Shown here in pieces: positions 34,473 through 44,644 of a stretch of 64,000 nt of DNA. The DNA lies in the NCBI RefSeq assembly GCF_001423405.1, contig NZ_LMNS01000005.1, positions 23,354-87,353 of the forward strand. The letters run 5' to 3'. Below the pieces are notes generated by a model. The model was given only the letters and a program-made list of their open reading frames with translations, ran no database searches and was not told the DNA's origin. The position numbers were made by a program, and so were the translations under genes. The DNA comes from Methylobacterium sp. Leaf123 (GTDB lineage Bacteria; Pseudomonadota; Alphaproteobacteria; Rhizobiales; Beijerinckiaceae). The number at the start of each line of letters is the position of its first letter. Position 1 is the first letter of the stretch.

Positions 34473-35710
34473 AACGCGTCCGGGCCCTCGCCCTCCCCGC
34501 CTTCCTGCTCGCCGCGGCAGGCCTCGCGCCGGCTCGCGCCGAGACCACCCCGCCCCCGGCGAAGACCGCCCCGGCGCCCACCGTCAGCGTGGTCGAGGCC
34601 GAGCGGCGCGAGATCGTCGAGAGCGTGGTCGTGACCGGCACCCTGGTGCCGCGCGACGAGATCCTCGTGACGCCCGAGATCGACGGCTACCGTCTCGTCG
34701 AGCTTCTGACCGAGGAGGGCATGCGCGTCGAGAAGGGGCAAGTGCTGGCCCGCCTCAACCGCGACCTGATCGACCGTCAGCTCAGCCAGCAAAATGCGCT
34801 GATCGACAAGGTGAGCGCCGCCGTTCTCCAGGCGCAGAGCAACATCGAACAGGCCGAGGCCGCCGAACTCGAAGCGCGGCTGGCCCATGATCGCGCCAAG
34901 CAACTGATTCAGACCGGGATCACCACCGCGGCCGTCATGGAGAACCGCACCGCTGCCCTGCGGCAGGCAGAGGGCAAGCTCGCCTTCGCCCGCAACGGGC
35001 TGGCGATGGCCAAGGCCGAACTGGCGCAGGCCAAGGCCGTGCGCGACGAACTCGAACTGCGCCTCGCCCGCACCGAGATCCGCGCGCCGGAAGCCGGCAT
35101 CGTCAGCCGCCGAACGGCGCGGGTCGGCATGGCAACGTCGTCCTCCGCAGAACCGCTGTTCCGGCTGATCGCCCGCGGCGAGATCGAGCTGGAGGCGGAG
35201 GTCATCGAGACCAAGCTGCCGCTGCTGCGCGAGGGCGCTCCCGCCTTCATCGAGATCGGCGAGGGCGAGCGCGTCACGGGCAGCGTCCGCGCGGTCTACC
35301 CGGAGGTCGACAAGGCGAGCCGGCTCGGCAAGGTCCGCGTCCGCCTCGATCCCGATCCGCGCCTGCGCATCGGCACCTTTGCCCGCGGGGCCGTCGAACT
35401 CGCCCGCACCCGCGGCGTGACGGTGCCCCAGGCCTCCGTCCTCTACGGCGGCGGAAAACGAAGCTCCGTGCTCGTCGTCGCGGAGGACAAGGTCGAGTCC
35501 CGCGAAGTCCGCACCGGCTTGTCCGACGATGACGACATCGAGATCCGCTCCGGCCTCGCGGAAGGCGAGCGGGTCGTGGCCCGCGCCGGCAGCTTCCTGC
35601 GCGACGGCGACCGCGTTCGCCCGGTTTCGCTCGCGCGGCAGGGGCAGACACCGGCCGCTGTCTCGACCGCCCCCTCGCCGCAGGCCACCGCCGACGCTGG
35701 CTCGCGCTGA
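34469..35710 (+). CDS. RND efflux periplasmic adaptor (membrane fusion protein)
   Basis: A 413-residue protein. A signal peptide (about 1-24) is followed by a beta-barrel/lipoyl half motif (DEILVTPEIDGYRLVELLTE), a coiled-coil hairpin (about 95-195), the second lipoyl half (RAPEAGIVSRRTARVG) and the barrel and membrane-proximal domains. It links the inner-membrane RND pump to an outer-membrane channel; no TolC-like gene is in the operon. It overlaps the tetR stop by ATGA. Confidence 0.92.
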   Translation: MKRVRALALPAFLLAAAGLAPARAETTPPPAKTAPAPTVSVVEAERREIVESVVVTGTLVPRDEILVTPEIDGYRLVELLTEEGMRVEKGQVLARLNRDLIDRQLSQQNALIDKVSAAVLQAQSNIEQAEAAELEARLAHDRAKQLIQTGITTAAVMENRTAALRQAEGKLAFARNGLAMAKAELAQAKAVRDELELRLARTEIRAPEAGIVSRRTARVGMATSSSAEPLFRLIARGEIELEAEVIETKLPLLREGAPAFIEIGEGERVTGSVRAVYPEVDKASRLGKVRVRLDPDPRLRIGTFARGAVELARTRGVTVPQASVLYGGGKRSSVLVVAEDKVESREVRTGLSDDDDIEIRSGLAEGERVVARAGSFLRDGDRVRPVSLARQGQTPAAVSTAPSPQATADAGSR

Positions 35711-35759
35711 GGCGGCTCCGCCTCGGCCCCATCGATATTCCTTCTGACGGTTTGCCCCG

Positions 35760-38700
35760 ATGCGCCTGAACATCTCCGCCTGGGCGATCCGCAATCCGAT
35801 CGCGCCCCTCGTCCTGTTCCTCGTGCTGGTGGTGCTCGGCCTCGTCAGCTTCCGCGGGCTCGCGGTCACGCGCATGCCGAACGTGGACGTGCCGATCGTC
35901 TCGGTGACGATCACGCAGGGTGGCGCGGCACCGTCCGAGCTGCAGACTCAAGTCACGAAATGGGTCGAGGATTCGATCGCGGGCGTGCGCGGCGTCAAGC
36001 ACATCACCTCGGCGATCACCGAAGGCTCCTCCGTCACCACGGTGGAGTTCCGGCTCGAGGTGAACACCGACCGCGCCGTCAACGACGTGAAGGATGCGGT
36101 CTCGAAGATCCGCATCAACCTGCCCCGCACCATCGACGAGCCGATCATCCAGCGCGTCGAGATCACCGGCCTGCCGATCCTCATCTACGGCGTGAAGTCG
36201 CCCGCGATGACGCCGGCCGACCTGTCGTGGTTCGTCGAGGATAAGGTGGCCCGCACGCTCCAGGGCGTGAAGGGCGTCGGCGGCGTCGAGCGCGTCGGCG
36301 GCGTCGCCCGCGAGATCCGCATCACCCCCCTGCCCGACCGGCTGCTGGCCCTCGGCATCACCGCGGCCGACGTCAACAAGCAGGTCCGCGTCACCTCGGC
36401 CGACTTGGCCGGCGGGCGCGGCGAGGTCGGCGGGCGCGAGCAGTCGATCCGGACGCTGGCCGCCTCGCGCACGATCCGCGACCTGAAGGCCACCTCCATC
36501 GTCCTGCCCGGCGGGCGCAAGGTGCGGCTCGACGATCTTGCCACGGTCGAGGATTCGATCGAGGAGCCGCGCACCTTCGCACGCTTCAACGGCGAATCCG
36601 TCGTCGCCTTCTCGGTCTCCCGCGGCTCGGGCGCGAGCGATGCCGAGGTTGCGGCGGGCGTTGAGAAGAAAATCGCCGAGTTTGCCCAGGGCTACCCCGA
36701 CATCCAGTTCCAGGAGATCGACTCCTCGGTCGCGGCGACGCGGGGCAGCTACGCCTCGGCGATGCACACGCTGATGGAGGGCGCCGCGCTCGCCGTCATC
36801 GTGGTGTTCCTGTTCCTGCGCGACTGGCGCGCCACCCTGATCGCCGCCGTCGCGCTGCCGCTCTCCGTCCTCCCGACCTTCTGGGCGATGGACGCGCTCG
36901 GCTTCACCCTCAACGGTATCAGCCTGCTCGCGATCACGCTGGTCACCGGCATCCTCGTCGACGACGCCATCGTCGAGATCGAGAACGTCGTGCGCCACAT
37001 GCGGATGGGCAAATCGCCCTACCGCGCCTCGATCGAGGGCGCCGACGAGATCGGGCTCGCGGTCATTGCCATCACCGCGACGCTGATCGCGGTCTTCGCC
37101 CCCGTCTCGTTCATGGGCGGCATTGCCGGGCGCTACTTCATCCAGTTCGGCCTCACCATCGCCGTCTCGGTGTTCATGTCGCTGCTGGTGGCGCGCCTGA
37201 TCACACCGCTGCTCGCCGCCTATTTCCTGCGCGACCACGGCCATGCCGAGGAGCGCGAGGGCCCGGTGATGCGCGCCTATACCCGCCTCGTCGGCTGGTC
37301 GGTGCGCCACAAGTGGATCACCCTCATGGTCGGGCTCGCGCTGTTTGCCGGCTCGATCGTCTCAACCCGTCTCCTGCCCTCGGGCTTCATCCCGAAGCAG
37401 GACAACGCCCGCACCTTGTTCATGATCGAACTGGCGCCGGGCGCGCGGCTGCCCGACACCATCGCGGTTGCCGACCGCGTGGTCGAGCGCATCCGCGCCC
37501 TGCCCGAGGTGACCTCGGTCTTCGTCGATGGCGGACGTCAGGCCGGCGGCAAGAAGGAGACGCGGCTCGCCACGCTGATCGTGAATCTGAGCCCGAAGTC
37601 TGAGCGCGTGAAGCGCCAATGGACCATCGAGTCCGAGGTTGCCGCCCTGCTGGCGCAGGAGCCCGATATCCGCTCTTGGACCCTGCGCGACAGCGGCCAG
37701 CGCGACCTCGCCCTCGTCGTCAGCGGTCCGGACGTCGACGTGGTGACGGAGGTCGCCGCGCGGCTCCAGCGCGACATGGCGGCGATCCCGCATCTCGTCT
37801 CGGTGATGTCCACGGCGCCGCTCAACCGCACCGAGGTCCGCATCCGCCCGAAGCCCGGCGCGGCGGCCGATCTCGGCGTCGCCACCGACGTGATCGCGGA
37901 AACGGTGCGGGTCGGCACCATCGGCGACATCGGCATCAACCTCGCCAAGTTCAACGCCAAGGACCGGCAGGTGCCGATCCGGGTGCAGCTTCCCGAGAGC
38001 GCCCGCGGCGCGATCGCCCGGCTCGAGAACCTGAAGGTGCCGGCCAAGAACGGCACGGCGGTGCCGCTCGCCGCCGTGGCCGACATCGAACTCGACCAGG
38101 GGCCCGGCGCGATCGAGCGCTACGACCGTGCGGTGCGCGTGGCGGTCGAGGCTAATATGGAGGGTTCGGACGCGCTCGGTTCGCTGATCGAGCAAGCGCT
38201 GGCGACGCCAACGGCCAAAAGCCTGCCGCCGGGCGTGACCATCCGCCAGACCGGTGACGCCGAGATCATGCAGGAGGTCTTCTCCGGCTTCCTCATGGCG
38301 ATGGGCGCCGGCATCATGATGGTCTACGCGGTGCTGGTGCTGCTGTTCGGCTCATTCCTCCAGCCGCTCACCATCCTGTTCTCGCTGCCGCTCTCCATCG
38401 GCGGCGCCATCCTCGGCCTCTTGATCTGCCACATGCCGATCTCGATGCCGGTCGTCATCGGCCTCCTGATGCTGATGGGGCTAGTGACGAAGAACGCGAT
38501 CATGCTCGTAGATTTCGCCGTCGAGGAGATGGCCCATGGCGTCGATCGGGTCACCGCCATCGTCGATGCCGGCCGCAAGCGGGCACGGCCGATCGTGATG
38601 ACCACGATCGCCATGGCCGCCGGCATGGTCCCCTCGGCGATGGCGCTCGGCATCGGCGGCGAGTTCCGCGCGCCGATGGCGGTCGCGGTGATCGCCGGGC

Positions 38701-38855
38701 TCATCGTCTCGACCCTGCTCTCGCTGGTCTTCGTCCCGGCGGTGTTCCTGCTGATGGACAGCCTCGGCAGCGTGATCGGCCGCGGGCTCGGCCGCTTCGT
38801 CGGCCCGCGCGACGAGGCCGAGGACGCCCCCGCCCCGGCCGCCCACCACGGCTGA
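35760..38855 (+). CDS. RND-family efflux transporter permease (HAE1 type)
   Basis: A 1031-residue inner-membrane transporter of full RND length with 12 transmembrane segments and two large periplasmic loops. The proton-relay aspartates are in TM4 as D401-D402 (GILVDDAIVEIENVV). The opening RNPIAPLVLFLVLVVLG and later SLPLSIGGAILGLL and KNAIMLVDFA are classical. It expels drugs, solvents or other hydrophobic compounds by proton antiport together with the preceding adaptor. Forty-nine bp separate the two genes. Confidence 0.95.
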   Translation: MRLNISAWAIRNPIAPLVLFLVLVVLGLVSFRGLAVTRMPNVDVPIVSVTITQGGAAPSELQTQVTKWVEDSIAGVRGVKHITSAITEGSSVTTVEFRLEVNTDRAVNDVKDAVSKIRINLPRTIDEPIIQRVEITGLPILIYGVKSPAMTPADLSWFVEDKVARTLQGVKGVGGVERVGGVAREIRITPLPDRLLALGITAADVNKQVRVTSADLAGGRGEVGGREQSIRTLAASRTIRDLKATSIVLPGGRKVRLDDLATVEDSIEEPRTFARFNGESVVAFSVSRGSGASDAEVAAGVEKKIAEFAQGYPDIQFQEIDSSVAATRGSYASAMHTLMEGAALAVIVVFLFLRDWRATLIAAVALPLSVLPTFWAMDALGFTLNGISLLAITLVTGILVDDAIVEIENVVRHMRMGKSPYRASIEGADEIGLAVIAITATLIAVFAPVSFMGGIAGRYFIQFGLTIAVSVFMSLLVARLITPLLAAYFLRDHGHAEEREGPVMRAYTRLVGWSVRHKWITLMVGLALFAGSIVSTRLLPSGFIPKQDNARTLFMIELAPGARLPDTIAVADRVVERIRALPEVTSVFVDGGRQAGGKKETRLATLIVNLSPKSERVKRQWTIESEVAALLAQEPDIRSWTLRDSGQRDLALVVSGPDVDVVTEVAARLQRDMAAIPHLVSVMSTAPLNRTEVRIRPKPGAAADLGVATDVIAETVRVGTIGDIGINLAKFNAKDRQVPIRVQLPESARGAIARLENLKVPAKNGTAVPLAAVADIELDQGPGAIERYDRAVRVAVEANMEGSDALGSLIEQALATPTAKSLPPGVTIRQTGDAEIMQEVFSGFLMAMGAGIMMVYAVLVLLFGSFLQPLTILFSLPLSIGGAILGLLICHMPISMPVVIGLLMLMGLVTKNAIMLVDFAVEEMAHGVDRVTAIVDAGRKRARPIVMTTIAMAAGMVPSAMALGIGGEFRAPMAVAVIAGLIVSTLLSLVFVPAVFLLMDSLGSVIGRGLGRFVGPRDEAEDAPAPAAHHG

Positions 38856-38865
38856 TCAAATTCCG

Positions 38866-38890
38866 CACCGGCCCCGACGATGGGCCGGTG
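38866..38890. terminator. Hairpin between convergent RND and EamA genes
   Basis: CACCGGCCC (38866-38874), a 7-base loop, GGGCCGGTG (38882-38890). It lies 10 bp after the RND stop and before the end of the convergent EamA gene. No T-tract, so function as a terminator is uncertain. Confidence 0.45.
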
Positions 38891-39001
38891 TGGGGTAAGC
38901 CGGGCGGCCCCTGAACCGCCCCCTCGCACGAGCCGGCCACTCATCGATTCCGAGACGCGCGTCGCCACCGCGATGGCGCGCCTCGGTTCGTCTCCGACCG
39001 C

Positions 39002-39976
39002 TCAGATATCCCGGCCCTGATAGAGTCCGGGCTCTTCGATGCGCCGTTTCCTCACACGCTTGAGAATCCGTCCGTCGATGGCCGCGAGTCCGCCCCCGAT
39101 GAGGGCCATGCCGATGATCTGACGGACCTCCAGCGACTCGCCTAACACCAGCGTGCCGAGAAGGATGGCGGTCACGGGGATCAGGAAGGTGACGAGCAGG
39201 AGATTGGTCGCTCCGGCCGTCGCCAGCAGGCGGAAGTAGAGCAGGTAGGCGAGCGCGGTGGAGAGCGCCGCGAGCCCGAGCACCGCAGCCCAGACCGGTG
39301 CGCCCGGCATCGGCAGCGTCCACGGTCGATCCGCGAGCAGCGCGAACGGCAGAAGCAAGAGCGTGGACGCCGTCACCTGGCCGGTCGCGGTGGCGAGCGG
39401 CGGGATGTTCATGCGCTGGAAGCGCCGTCCGAACACGCCGGCCAGGGCGTAGGACAGGGCCGCGCCGAGCACCGCGAGCTGCGCCAGGAGATGGCTCCCG
39501 TCGTCGGCGAACACGCCGGCGCCGATCATCACGGCCACACCCAGGAGGCCGGTGAGCACCCCCGCCAGGCGGTTTCCGGTCATCCGCTCGTCGGACGTCA
39601 GCCGATGGGCGACGACCACGGTGAAGAGCGGTGTCGTGGCGTTGAGGATGGCGGCGAGCCCAGAGGCGATCTGCGTCTGCCCCCAGACGATGAGGCAGAA
39701 GGGCACGACGTTGTTGAGGAGCCCCATCCAGACGAAGGCAACCCAGACGCCGCGGCCACGGGGGAGGCGCAGGCCCGCCAGAGGCAGGGCGGCATTGAGG
39801 ATCAGCGCAGCCAATCCGACGCGCAGGACGACGAGCGTCAGAGGCGGCAGCGCGGACAGGGCCACGCCCGCGAAGAAGAACGACCCGCCCCAGAGCACGG
39901 ACAATCCGAGCAGCATCGCCCATTCGAACGGCGCATGGTGCGGTTGACGATCATCGGCATGGAAAGGCTCCGGCAA
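39002..39976 (-). CDS. EamA/DMT-superfamily transporter
   Basis: Up to 324 residues with ten transmembrane segments arranged as two EamA repeats of five (about 20-140 and 170-305). GRxF- and NATTPLFT-type sequences of drug/metabolite transporters are visible (LAAILNATTPLFTVVVAH; LGTLVLGESLEVRQIIGM). The start is probably TTG 39976 with AAGGG upstream; ATG 39916 is an alternative without RBS. Substrate not predictable; amino-acid or metabolite export is common. Confidence 0.85.
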   Translation of the reverse strand: MPEPFHADDRQPHHAPFEWAMLLGLSVLWGGSFFFAGVALSALPPLTLVVLRVGLAALILNAALPLAGLRLPRGRGVWVAFVWMGLLNNVVPFCLIVWGQTQIASGLAAILNATTPLFTVVVAHRLTSDERMTGNRLAGVLTGLLGVAVMIGAGVFADDGSHLLAQLAVLGAALSYALAGVFGRRFQRMNIPPLATATGQVTASTLLLLPFALLADRPWTLPMPGAPVWAAVLGLAALSTALAYLLYFRLLATAGATNLLLVTFLIPVTAILLGTLVLGESLEVRQIIGMALIGGGLAAIDGRILKRVRKRRIEEPGLYQGRDI

Positions 39977-40075
39977 GTCCGAGCCCTTGCCTACGGCCCC
40001 ATCCGGACGCCGCGCTTCCCGCTTCCTGCTTTCGAATCCCCCGTCGCCACGGGCGCGTTGCTTCGGAACGCCCCC

Positions 40076-41188
40076 CTACCGCGAGCGGTCGAGCAAGCCC
40101 GAGACCACGCGGGCGGTGTAGTCCACCATCGGCACGATGCGAGAATAGTTGAGCCGCGTCGGGCCGATCACGCCGACGACACCGACGATCTTCTGCGCGC
40201 TGTCGCGGAAGGGGGCGGCGATCATCGAGGAGCCGGAGAGCGAGAACAGCTTGTTCTCCGAGCCGATGAAGATGCGCACGCCGTCGCCCTGCTCGGCCCG
40301 CGCCAGCAGCTCGATCACGTCCTTCTGCGTCTCAAGGTCGTTGAACAGCAGGCGGATGCGCTCCAAGTCCTCGGCCGCGCGCAGATCGTCCAGAAGGTTG
40401 GCCTGCCCCCTTACGATGAGCTGGCGCGCCTCGGACGGTCCGACCGTGGTGGCGAGCCCGGCATCGACCAGCCGCTCGGTCAGGGCGTCGAGCTCTCGCT
40501 TCATCGCCTTGCGGCCGTTCTCGATATCGGCGCGCAGGGTATCGAGGGTGCGGCCGCGCAGGCGGGCGTTGAGGAAGTTCGAGGCCTCCTGTAGCGCCCC
40601 CGCCGGCAGGCCCGGCGGCAGATCGACGAGGCGGTTCTCCACCGTGCCGTCGATCGAGACCAGAACCACGAGCGCCCGTTCGGCATCGAGCCGCACGAAC
40701 TCCACATGCTTGAGCCCGGCATCGACCTTGGTGGTCAGCACCACACCCGCCCCGCGGGAGATGCCCGACAGCAGCGAGGACGCCTCGGCCAGGGCCGAAT
40801 CGAAGGTATGGCGCGAGGCCGCCGCCTGCATCTGCGCCTCGATGCGCGCCTTCTCGGCGAGATCGACATCGCCGATCTCCATCATCGCATCGACGAAGAA
40901 GCGCAGGCCCAGCTCCGTCGGCAGGCGCCCGGAGGAGGTGTGGGGCGCGAAGATCAGCCCGGAATGCTCCAGATCCGCCATCACGTTGCGGATCGAGGCC
41001 GGGGACAGGCTCATCGGCAGGATGCGCGCGAGATTGCGCGACCCCACCGGCTCGCCGGTGGTGACATAGCTCTCGACGATTTGCCGGAAGATTTCTCGGG
41101 CGCGCTCATTGAGGGCGGCGAGCGCTTGGGGTTGCGGATTCACGATGGGCTGTAGGGCCTCGATCAAGGAGAGAGGAACCTGACGCAT
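40076..41188 (-). CDS. hrcA: Heat-inducible transcription repressor HrcA
   Basis: A 370-residue protein. An N-terminal winged helix (about 20-95, [19 protein letters not shown] then [12 protein letters not shown]) is followed by the GAF-like and insert domains of HrcA. It represses groESL and other chaperone genes at CIRCE elements. No CIRCE inverted repeat (TTAGCACTC-N9-GAGTGCTAA) is seen upstream of this gene. It is divergent from rph, a common arrangement in Rhizobiales; grpE is not in the window. ATG 41188 begins at MRQVPLSL. Confidence 0.95.
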   Translation of the reverse strand: MRQVPLSLIEALQPIVNPQPQALAALNERAREIFRQIVESYVTTGEPVGSRNLARILPMSLSPASIRNVMADLEHSGLIFAPHTSSGRLPTELGLRFFVDAMMEIGDVDLAEKARIEAQMQAAASRHTFDSALAEASSLLSGISRGAGVVLTTKVDAGLKHVEFVRLDAERALVVLVSIDGTVENRLVDLPPGLPAGALQEASNFLNARLRGRTLDTLRADIENGRKAMKRELDALTERLVDAGLATTVGPSEARQLIVRGQANLLDDLRAAEDLERIRLLFNDLETQKDVIELLARAEQGDGVRIFIGSENKLFSLSGSSMIAAPFRDSAQKIVGVVGVIGPTRLNYSRIVPMVDYTARVVSGLLDRSR

Positions 41189-41445
41189 GCAGGATCCTGA
41201 CAAACGATTGTGAGCGCTTGGGCGTCGCCGATCAATCCTCTCCTGCCGCGACGTGACCGACGAAGGCCGGACCGTGCCCAGCCGGCAAACGACACTCTGC
41301 ACGGGTTCGGCCGGGAAATCATAGGGATCATTCTGCGTCCCCGAGTCGTTTGGTAAGCAGGGCAGCGGCTCGAACCGCGATCCGCCGCCCCGTCACCCAA
41401 GTAAAGATGGAGCCTCCGATAGTGCTGACTGGCGCACGAAAGACC

Positions 41446-41709
41446 ATGGTCAAGGTCGCCGCATTGGCGATCGCGGTCACCGGCTTGAGCCTCGCTTCGG
41501 CGCCCCGCGCTGCGCAGGCTGCCCCTCTCCCGATCCAAACCGAGGCGACCGCGCCGGCCGGTGAGATGATCGAGCAGGCGCAGTACCGCCGCGATCGCCG
41601 CCACTACCGCCGCCACATGCGTCACCGTGGCCATTGGCACCGCCATCACCGCTTCGGCGGCCCGCGCCATCACCATCACCGCCGTCACTGGAATCACCGC
41701 CGCTGGTGA
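41446..41709 (+). CDS. Small exported His/Arg-rich protein
   Basis: An 87-residue protein with a clear Sec signal (about 1-25, VKVAALAIAVTGLSLASAPR, ending AQA). A short spacer leads to a C-terminal half made almost entirely of His, Arg, Tyr, Gly and Trp (more than a dozen His). It could bind metal ions or nucleic acid/polyanions in the periplasm. ATG 41446 is chosen because it starts the signal peptide; ATG 41407 is also in frame. A strong terminator follows the stop. Confidence 0.65.
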   Translation: MVKVAALAIAVTGLSLASAPRAAQAAPLPIQTEATAPAGEMIEQAQYRRDRRHYRRHMRHRGHWHRHHRFGGPRHHHHRRHWNHRRW

Positions 41710-41731
41710 TCGGTCGGAAGGTCGTTTGAAG

Positions 41732-41760
41732 GGCCGCCGTCGCGAGACGGCGGCCTTTTT
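41732..41760 (+). terminator. Strong intrinsic terminator after the His-rich gene
   Basis: A perfect 10-bp stem GGCCGCCGTC / GACGGCGGCC with a GCGA tetraloop, followed directly by T5 (41756-41760). It lies 22 bp after the stop of the small exported protein and insulates rph. Confidence 0.9.
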
Positions 41761-41873
41761 CGTGCCGGGGATCGGTCTCGCAGGGAAAGCCATTAGCTGG
41801 CCGGCGGTTGCCGCGGGCGCTGGCAGCGCCTAAGAGCCCGGGCTTCGATTTCCGACACGGGAGCTTACCAAGC

Positions 41874-42587
41874 ATGCGGCCCTCGAAGCGCGCGGCGGAC
41901 GCGATGCGCGACGTCACGCTGGAGCGGGCGGTCGCCCGCTACGCGGAAGGCTCCTGCCTCGTCACCTTCGGCAACACCCGCGTGCTCTGCACCGCCTCGC
42001 TGGAAGAGCGCGGCCCGCCGTGGCTGCGCGGCTCCGGCAAGGGCTGGGTCACCGCCGAATACGCGATGCTGCCCCGCGCCACCCACGAGCGCACCCGCCG
42101 CGAGGTCAATTCCGGCAAGCCGTCGGGCCGCACGCAGGAGATCCAGCGGTTGATCGGCCGCTCCCTGCGCGCCGTCACCAACCTGCCAGCCCTGGGCGAG
42201 CGCCAGATCACCGTCGATTGCGACGTGATCCAGGCCGATGGCGGCACCCGCACGGCCTCCATCACCGGCGCCTGGGTGGCGCTGTATGATTGCCTCGCCT
42301 GGATGCGGGCCCGCTCGATCATCTCGGTCGATCCCCTGAAGGATCACGTCGCAGCGGTCTCCTGCGGCATCTACAAGGGCCAGCCGGTGCTCGACCTCGA
42401 TTACGCCGAGGATTCGGCGGCCGAGACGGATGCGAACTTCGTCGTCACCGGCAAGGGCGGCATCGTCGAGGTGCAGGGCACCGCCGAGATGGAGCCGTTC
42501 ACCGACGAACAGTTCCTCGAATTGTTGCGGCTCGCCAAGGGCGGCGTGGCGCAGCTCGTCGAGCTGCAGCGGAAGGTCATCGCGTGA
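41874..42587 (+). CDS. rph: Ribonuclease PH
   Basis: A 237-residue 3'-5' phosphorolytic exoribonuclease that trims tRNA 3' ends. Signatures: [51 protein letters not shown] and [20 protein letters not shown]. Full family length. It overlaps rdgB (GTGA) and is probably translationally coupled to it. Confidence 0.97.
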   Translation: MRPSKRAADAMRDVTLERAVARYAEGSCLVTFGNTRVLCTASLEERGPPWLRGSGKGWVTAEYAMLPRATHERTRREVNSGKPSGRTQEIQRLIGRSLRAVTNLPALGERQITVDCDVIQADGGTRTASITGAWVALYDCLAWMRARSIISVDPLKDHVAAVSCGIYKGQPVLDLDYAEDSAAETDANFVVTGKGGIVEVQGTAEMEPFTDEQFLELLRLAKGGVAQLVELQRKVIA

Positions 42588-43219
42588 GCGGGCATCGCAT
42601 CCTCTCGGGCAAGGTCGTCATCGCGACCCACAATGCCGGCAAGCTCGTGGAGATGCGCGAGCTGCTGGCCCCGTTCGGGGTCGAGGCGGTCTCGGCCGGC
42701 GAACTCGGCCTGCCGGAGCCCGACGAGACCGGCACGATGTTCTCGGAGAACGCGGCGATCAAGGCGCACGCGGCCGCCAAAGCCTCGGGCCTGCCGGCCT
42801 TCGCCGACGATTCCGGTCTCTGCGTCGATGCGCTCGACGGCGCGCCGGGCCTATTCTCCGCCCGCTGGGCCAGCCCGAACAAGGACTTTTCCGGCGCCAT
42901 GGCCCGGATTGCCGCCGAACTCGACATGCGCGGCGCCACGAACCGGCGCGCTCACTTCGTGTCGGCACTCGTTCTGGCATGGCCCGATGGCCATACCGAG
43001 CTGTTCGAGGGCCGCGTCTTCGGTGATCTGGTCGAACCGCGCGGCACCCTCGGCTTCGGCTACGATCCGATGTTCCGGCCCGAGGGCATGGACCGCACCT
43101 TCGGCGAGATCTCATCGGAGGAAAAGCACGGCGTCGATTGGCAGAGCGGCAACGCGCTCTCGCACCGGGCGCGGGCCTTCGTCGGGCTTGCGCAAGCGTG
43201 CCTGCGTCGGCCGGGCTGA
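42584..43219 (+). CDS. rdgB: XTP/dITP diphosphatase (Ham1/RdgB)
   Basis: A 211-residue nucleotide-sanitising pyrophosphatase that removes non-canonical purine triphosphates. It shows [11 protein letters not shown], the acidic [31 protein letters not shown] and [10 protein letters not shown] motifs. GTG start overlapping the rph stop. It is followed by a palindromic repeat and then hemW, a standard alphaproteobacterial order. Confidence 0.96.
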   Translation: MSGHRILSGKVVIATHNAGKLVEMRELLAPFGVEAVSAGELGLPEPDETGTMFSENAAIKAHAAAKASGLPAFADDSGLCVDALDGAPGLFSARWASPNKDFSGAMARIAAELDMRGATNRRAHFVSALVLAWPDGHTELFEGRVFGDLVEPRGTLGFGYDPMFRPEGMDRTFGEISSEEKHGVDWQSGNALSHRARAFVGLAQACLRRPG

Positions 43220-43303
43220 GCTTTCGCCCAGCGTTGGGCGTGCTTACATCGAGCCCGTAAGCCGAGAATCACGCCAGCCCCACGGCCTCGATCCCACCCG
43301 CGC

Positions 43304-43408
43304 CCTCATCCTGAGGTGCCGCGAAGCGGCCTCGAAGGATCATCCAGTTTCCGCGCGGTCCCTGGACGATCCTTCGAGGCCCGCTGACGCGGGCACCTCA
43401 GGATGAGG
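43304..43408. repeat. Palindromic cloverleaf-like intergenic repeat, copy 2
   Basis: Perfect 15-bp outer arms CCTCATCCTGAGGTG / CACCTCAGGATGAGG enclose a CCGC-GAA-GCGG mini-hairpin, a long stem (CCTCGAAGGATC... with ...GATCCTTCGAGG) and a CCCGC-TGAC-GCGGG mini-hairpin. The arms and the order of hairpins match 30328-30437. It lies between rdgB and hemW. Confidence 0.8.
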
Positions 43409-43461
43409 ACGGTGGATGGGGGTCCAAGGGTCGCGCGGATCAGGGAAGTTTTGACAGGCCG

Positions 43462-44640
43462 ATGCCCCCCGCGACCCCGCCCGACCATCCGACCCGCGAC
43501 GCGGGGTTCGGCATCTACCTGCACTGGCCGTTCTGCGCCGCGAAGTGCCCCTATTGCGACTTCAATAGCCATGTCCGCCATGCGGGCGTGGACCAGCCGC
43601 GCTTCCTGGCCGCCTTCCGGCGAGAGATCGCGCACGCCGCAACGCTGGCACAGGGGCGGACGGTCACCAGCATTTTTCTCGGCGGCGGCACGCCCTCGCT
43701 GATGGCGCCGGAGACGGTGTCGGGCCTGCTCGATGCGGTGGCCGGCGCCTGGAGCGTCGCGCCGGATGCGGAGGTGACGCTGGAGGCCAACCCCACCAGC
43801 GTCGAGGCGACCCGCTTTCGCGGTTATCGCGCCGCCGGGGTCAACCGTGTTTCGCTCGGCGTTCAGGCGCTCGATGACGGCGATCTCAAGCGGCTCGGTC
43901 GGCTGCACAGCGTGGCGGAAGCGCTCGATGCCGTCCGCACGGCGGCAGCGCATTTCGAGCGCTTTTCCTTCGACCTGATCTACGCCCGACCGGAGCAGAC
44001 GCCTGAGGCCTGGGCCGCCGAGCTGCGCCGGGCGATCGATTACGCCGCCGAGCATCTCTCGCTCTATCAGCTCACCATCGAGCCCGGCACGCCGTTCTTC
44101 GGTCTCGCCCAGGCCGGCCGCCTCGTGCCGCCCGACGACGATGCCTCCCGCGCCCTCTACGACGTGACGCAGGAAATCTGCGGGCTCGCGGGCCTGCCGG
44201 CCTACGAGATCTCGAACCACGCCCGGCCCGGCGCGCAGTCGCGTCACAACCTGCTCTACTGGCGCTACGGCGAATATGCCGGCATCGGCCCCGGCGCCCA
44301 TGGCCGCCTCGTCCTGCCGCAGGGCCGCACCGGCACGCTCACCGAGAAAGCGCCCGAAGGCTGGCTCGCCCGCGTCGAGCGCGACGGCCACGGCATCGTC
44401 GAGACGGAAGCGCTGTCCGCCGAGGATCAGGGCGACGAGTTCCTGATGATGGGGCTTCGGCTGACGGAAGGCATCGACCCGGCTCGCTACGCGACCTTGA
44501 AAGGACGCCCGCTCCATGCCGGGCGCCTCGACGCGCTGGTGACGGACGGCCTCATCGCGCGGCGTGCCGATGGCCGCATCGCCGCGACCGCCCGCGGCGC
44601 ACCTGTGCTCAACGCCGTGGTGGCGGAGTTGGCGGGCTGA
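43462..44640 (+). CDS. hemW: Radical SAM haem chaperone HemW (coproporphyrinogen III oxidase-like)
   Basis: A 392-residue radical SAM protein. The 4Fe-4S ligands are C25, C29 and C32 in CAAKCPYCDFNSH, followed by FLGGGTPSLM. The C-terminal HemN-like domain contains EISNHARPGAQSRHNLLYW. HemW delivers haem to respiratory enzymes and lacks the extra cysteine of HemN. Start ATG 43462. Confidence 0.93.
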   Translation: MPPATPPDHPTRDAGFGIYLHWPFCAAKCPYCDFNSHVRHAGVDQPRFLAAFRREIAHAATLAQGRTVTSIFLGGGTPSLMAPETVSGLLDAVAGAWSVAPDAEVTLEANPTSVEATRFRGYRAAGVNRVSLGVQALDDGDLKRLGRLHSVAEALDAVRTAAAHFERFSFDLIYARPEQTPEAWAAELRRAIDYAAEHLSLYQLTIEPGTPFFGLAQAGRLVPPDDDASRALYDVTQEICGLAGLPAYEISNHARPGAQSRHNLLYWRYGEYAGIGPGAHGRLVLPQGRTGTLTEKAPEGWLARVERDGHGIVETEALSAEDQGDEFLMMGLRLTEGIDPARYATLKGRPLHAGRLDALVTDGLIARRADGRIAATARGAPVLNAVVAELAG

Positions 44641-44644
44641 TCCG

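Noticed and set aside
35274..37310. A long open frame antisense to the RND transporter
   Set aside because: Charged, low-complexity translation with no recognisable fold; the sense frame is a complete RND permease.
40076..41445. Searched for a CIRCE operator upstream of hrcA
   Set aside because: No TTAGCACTC-N9-GAGTGCTAA-like inverted repeat is visible between hrcA and the His-rich gene.
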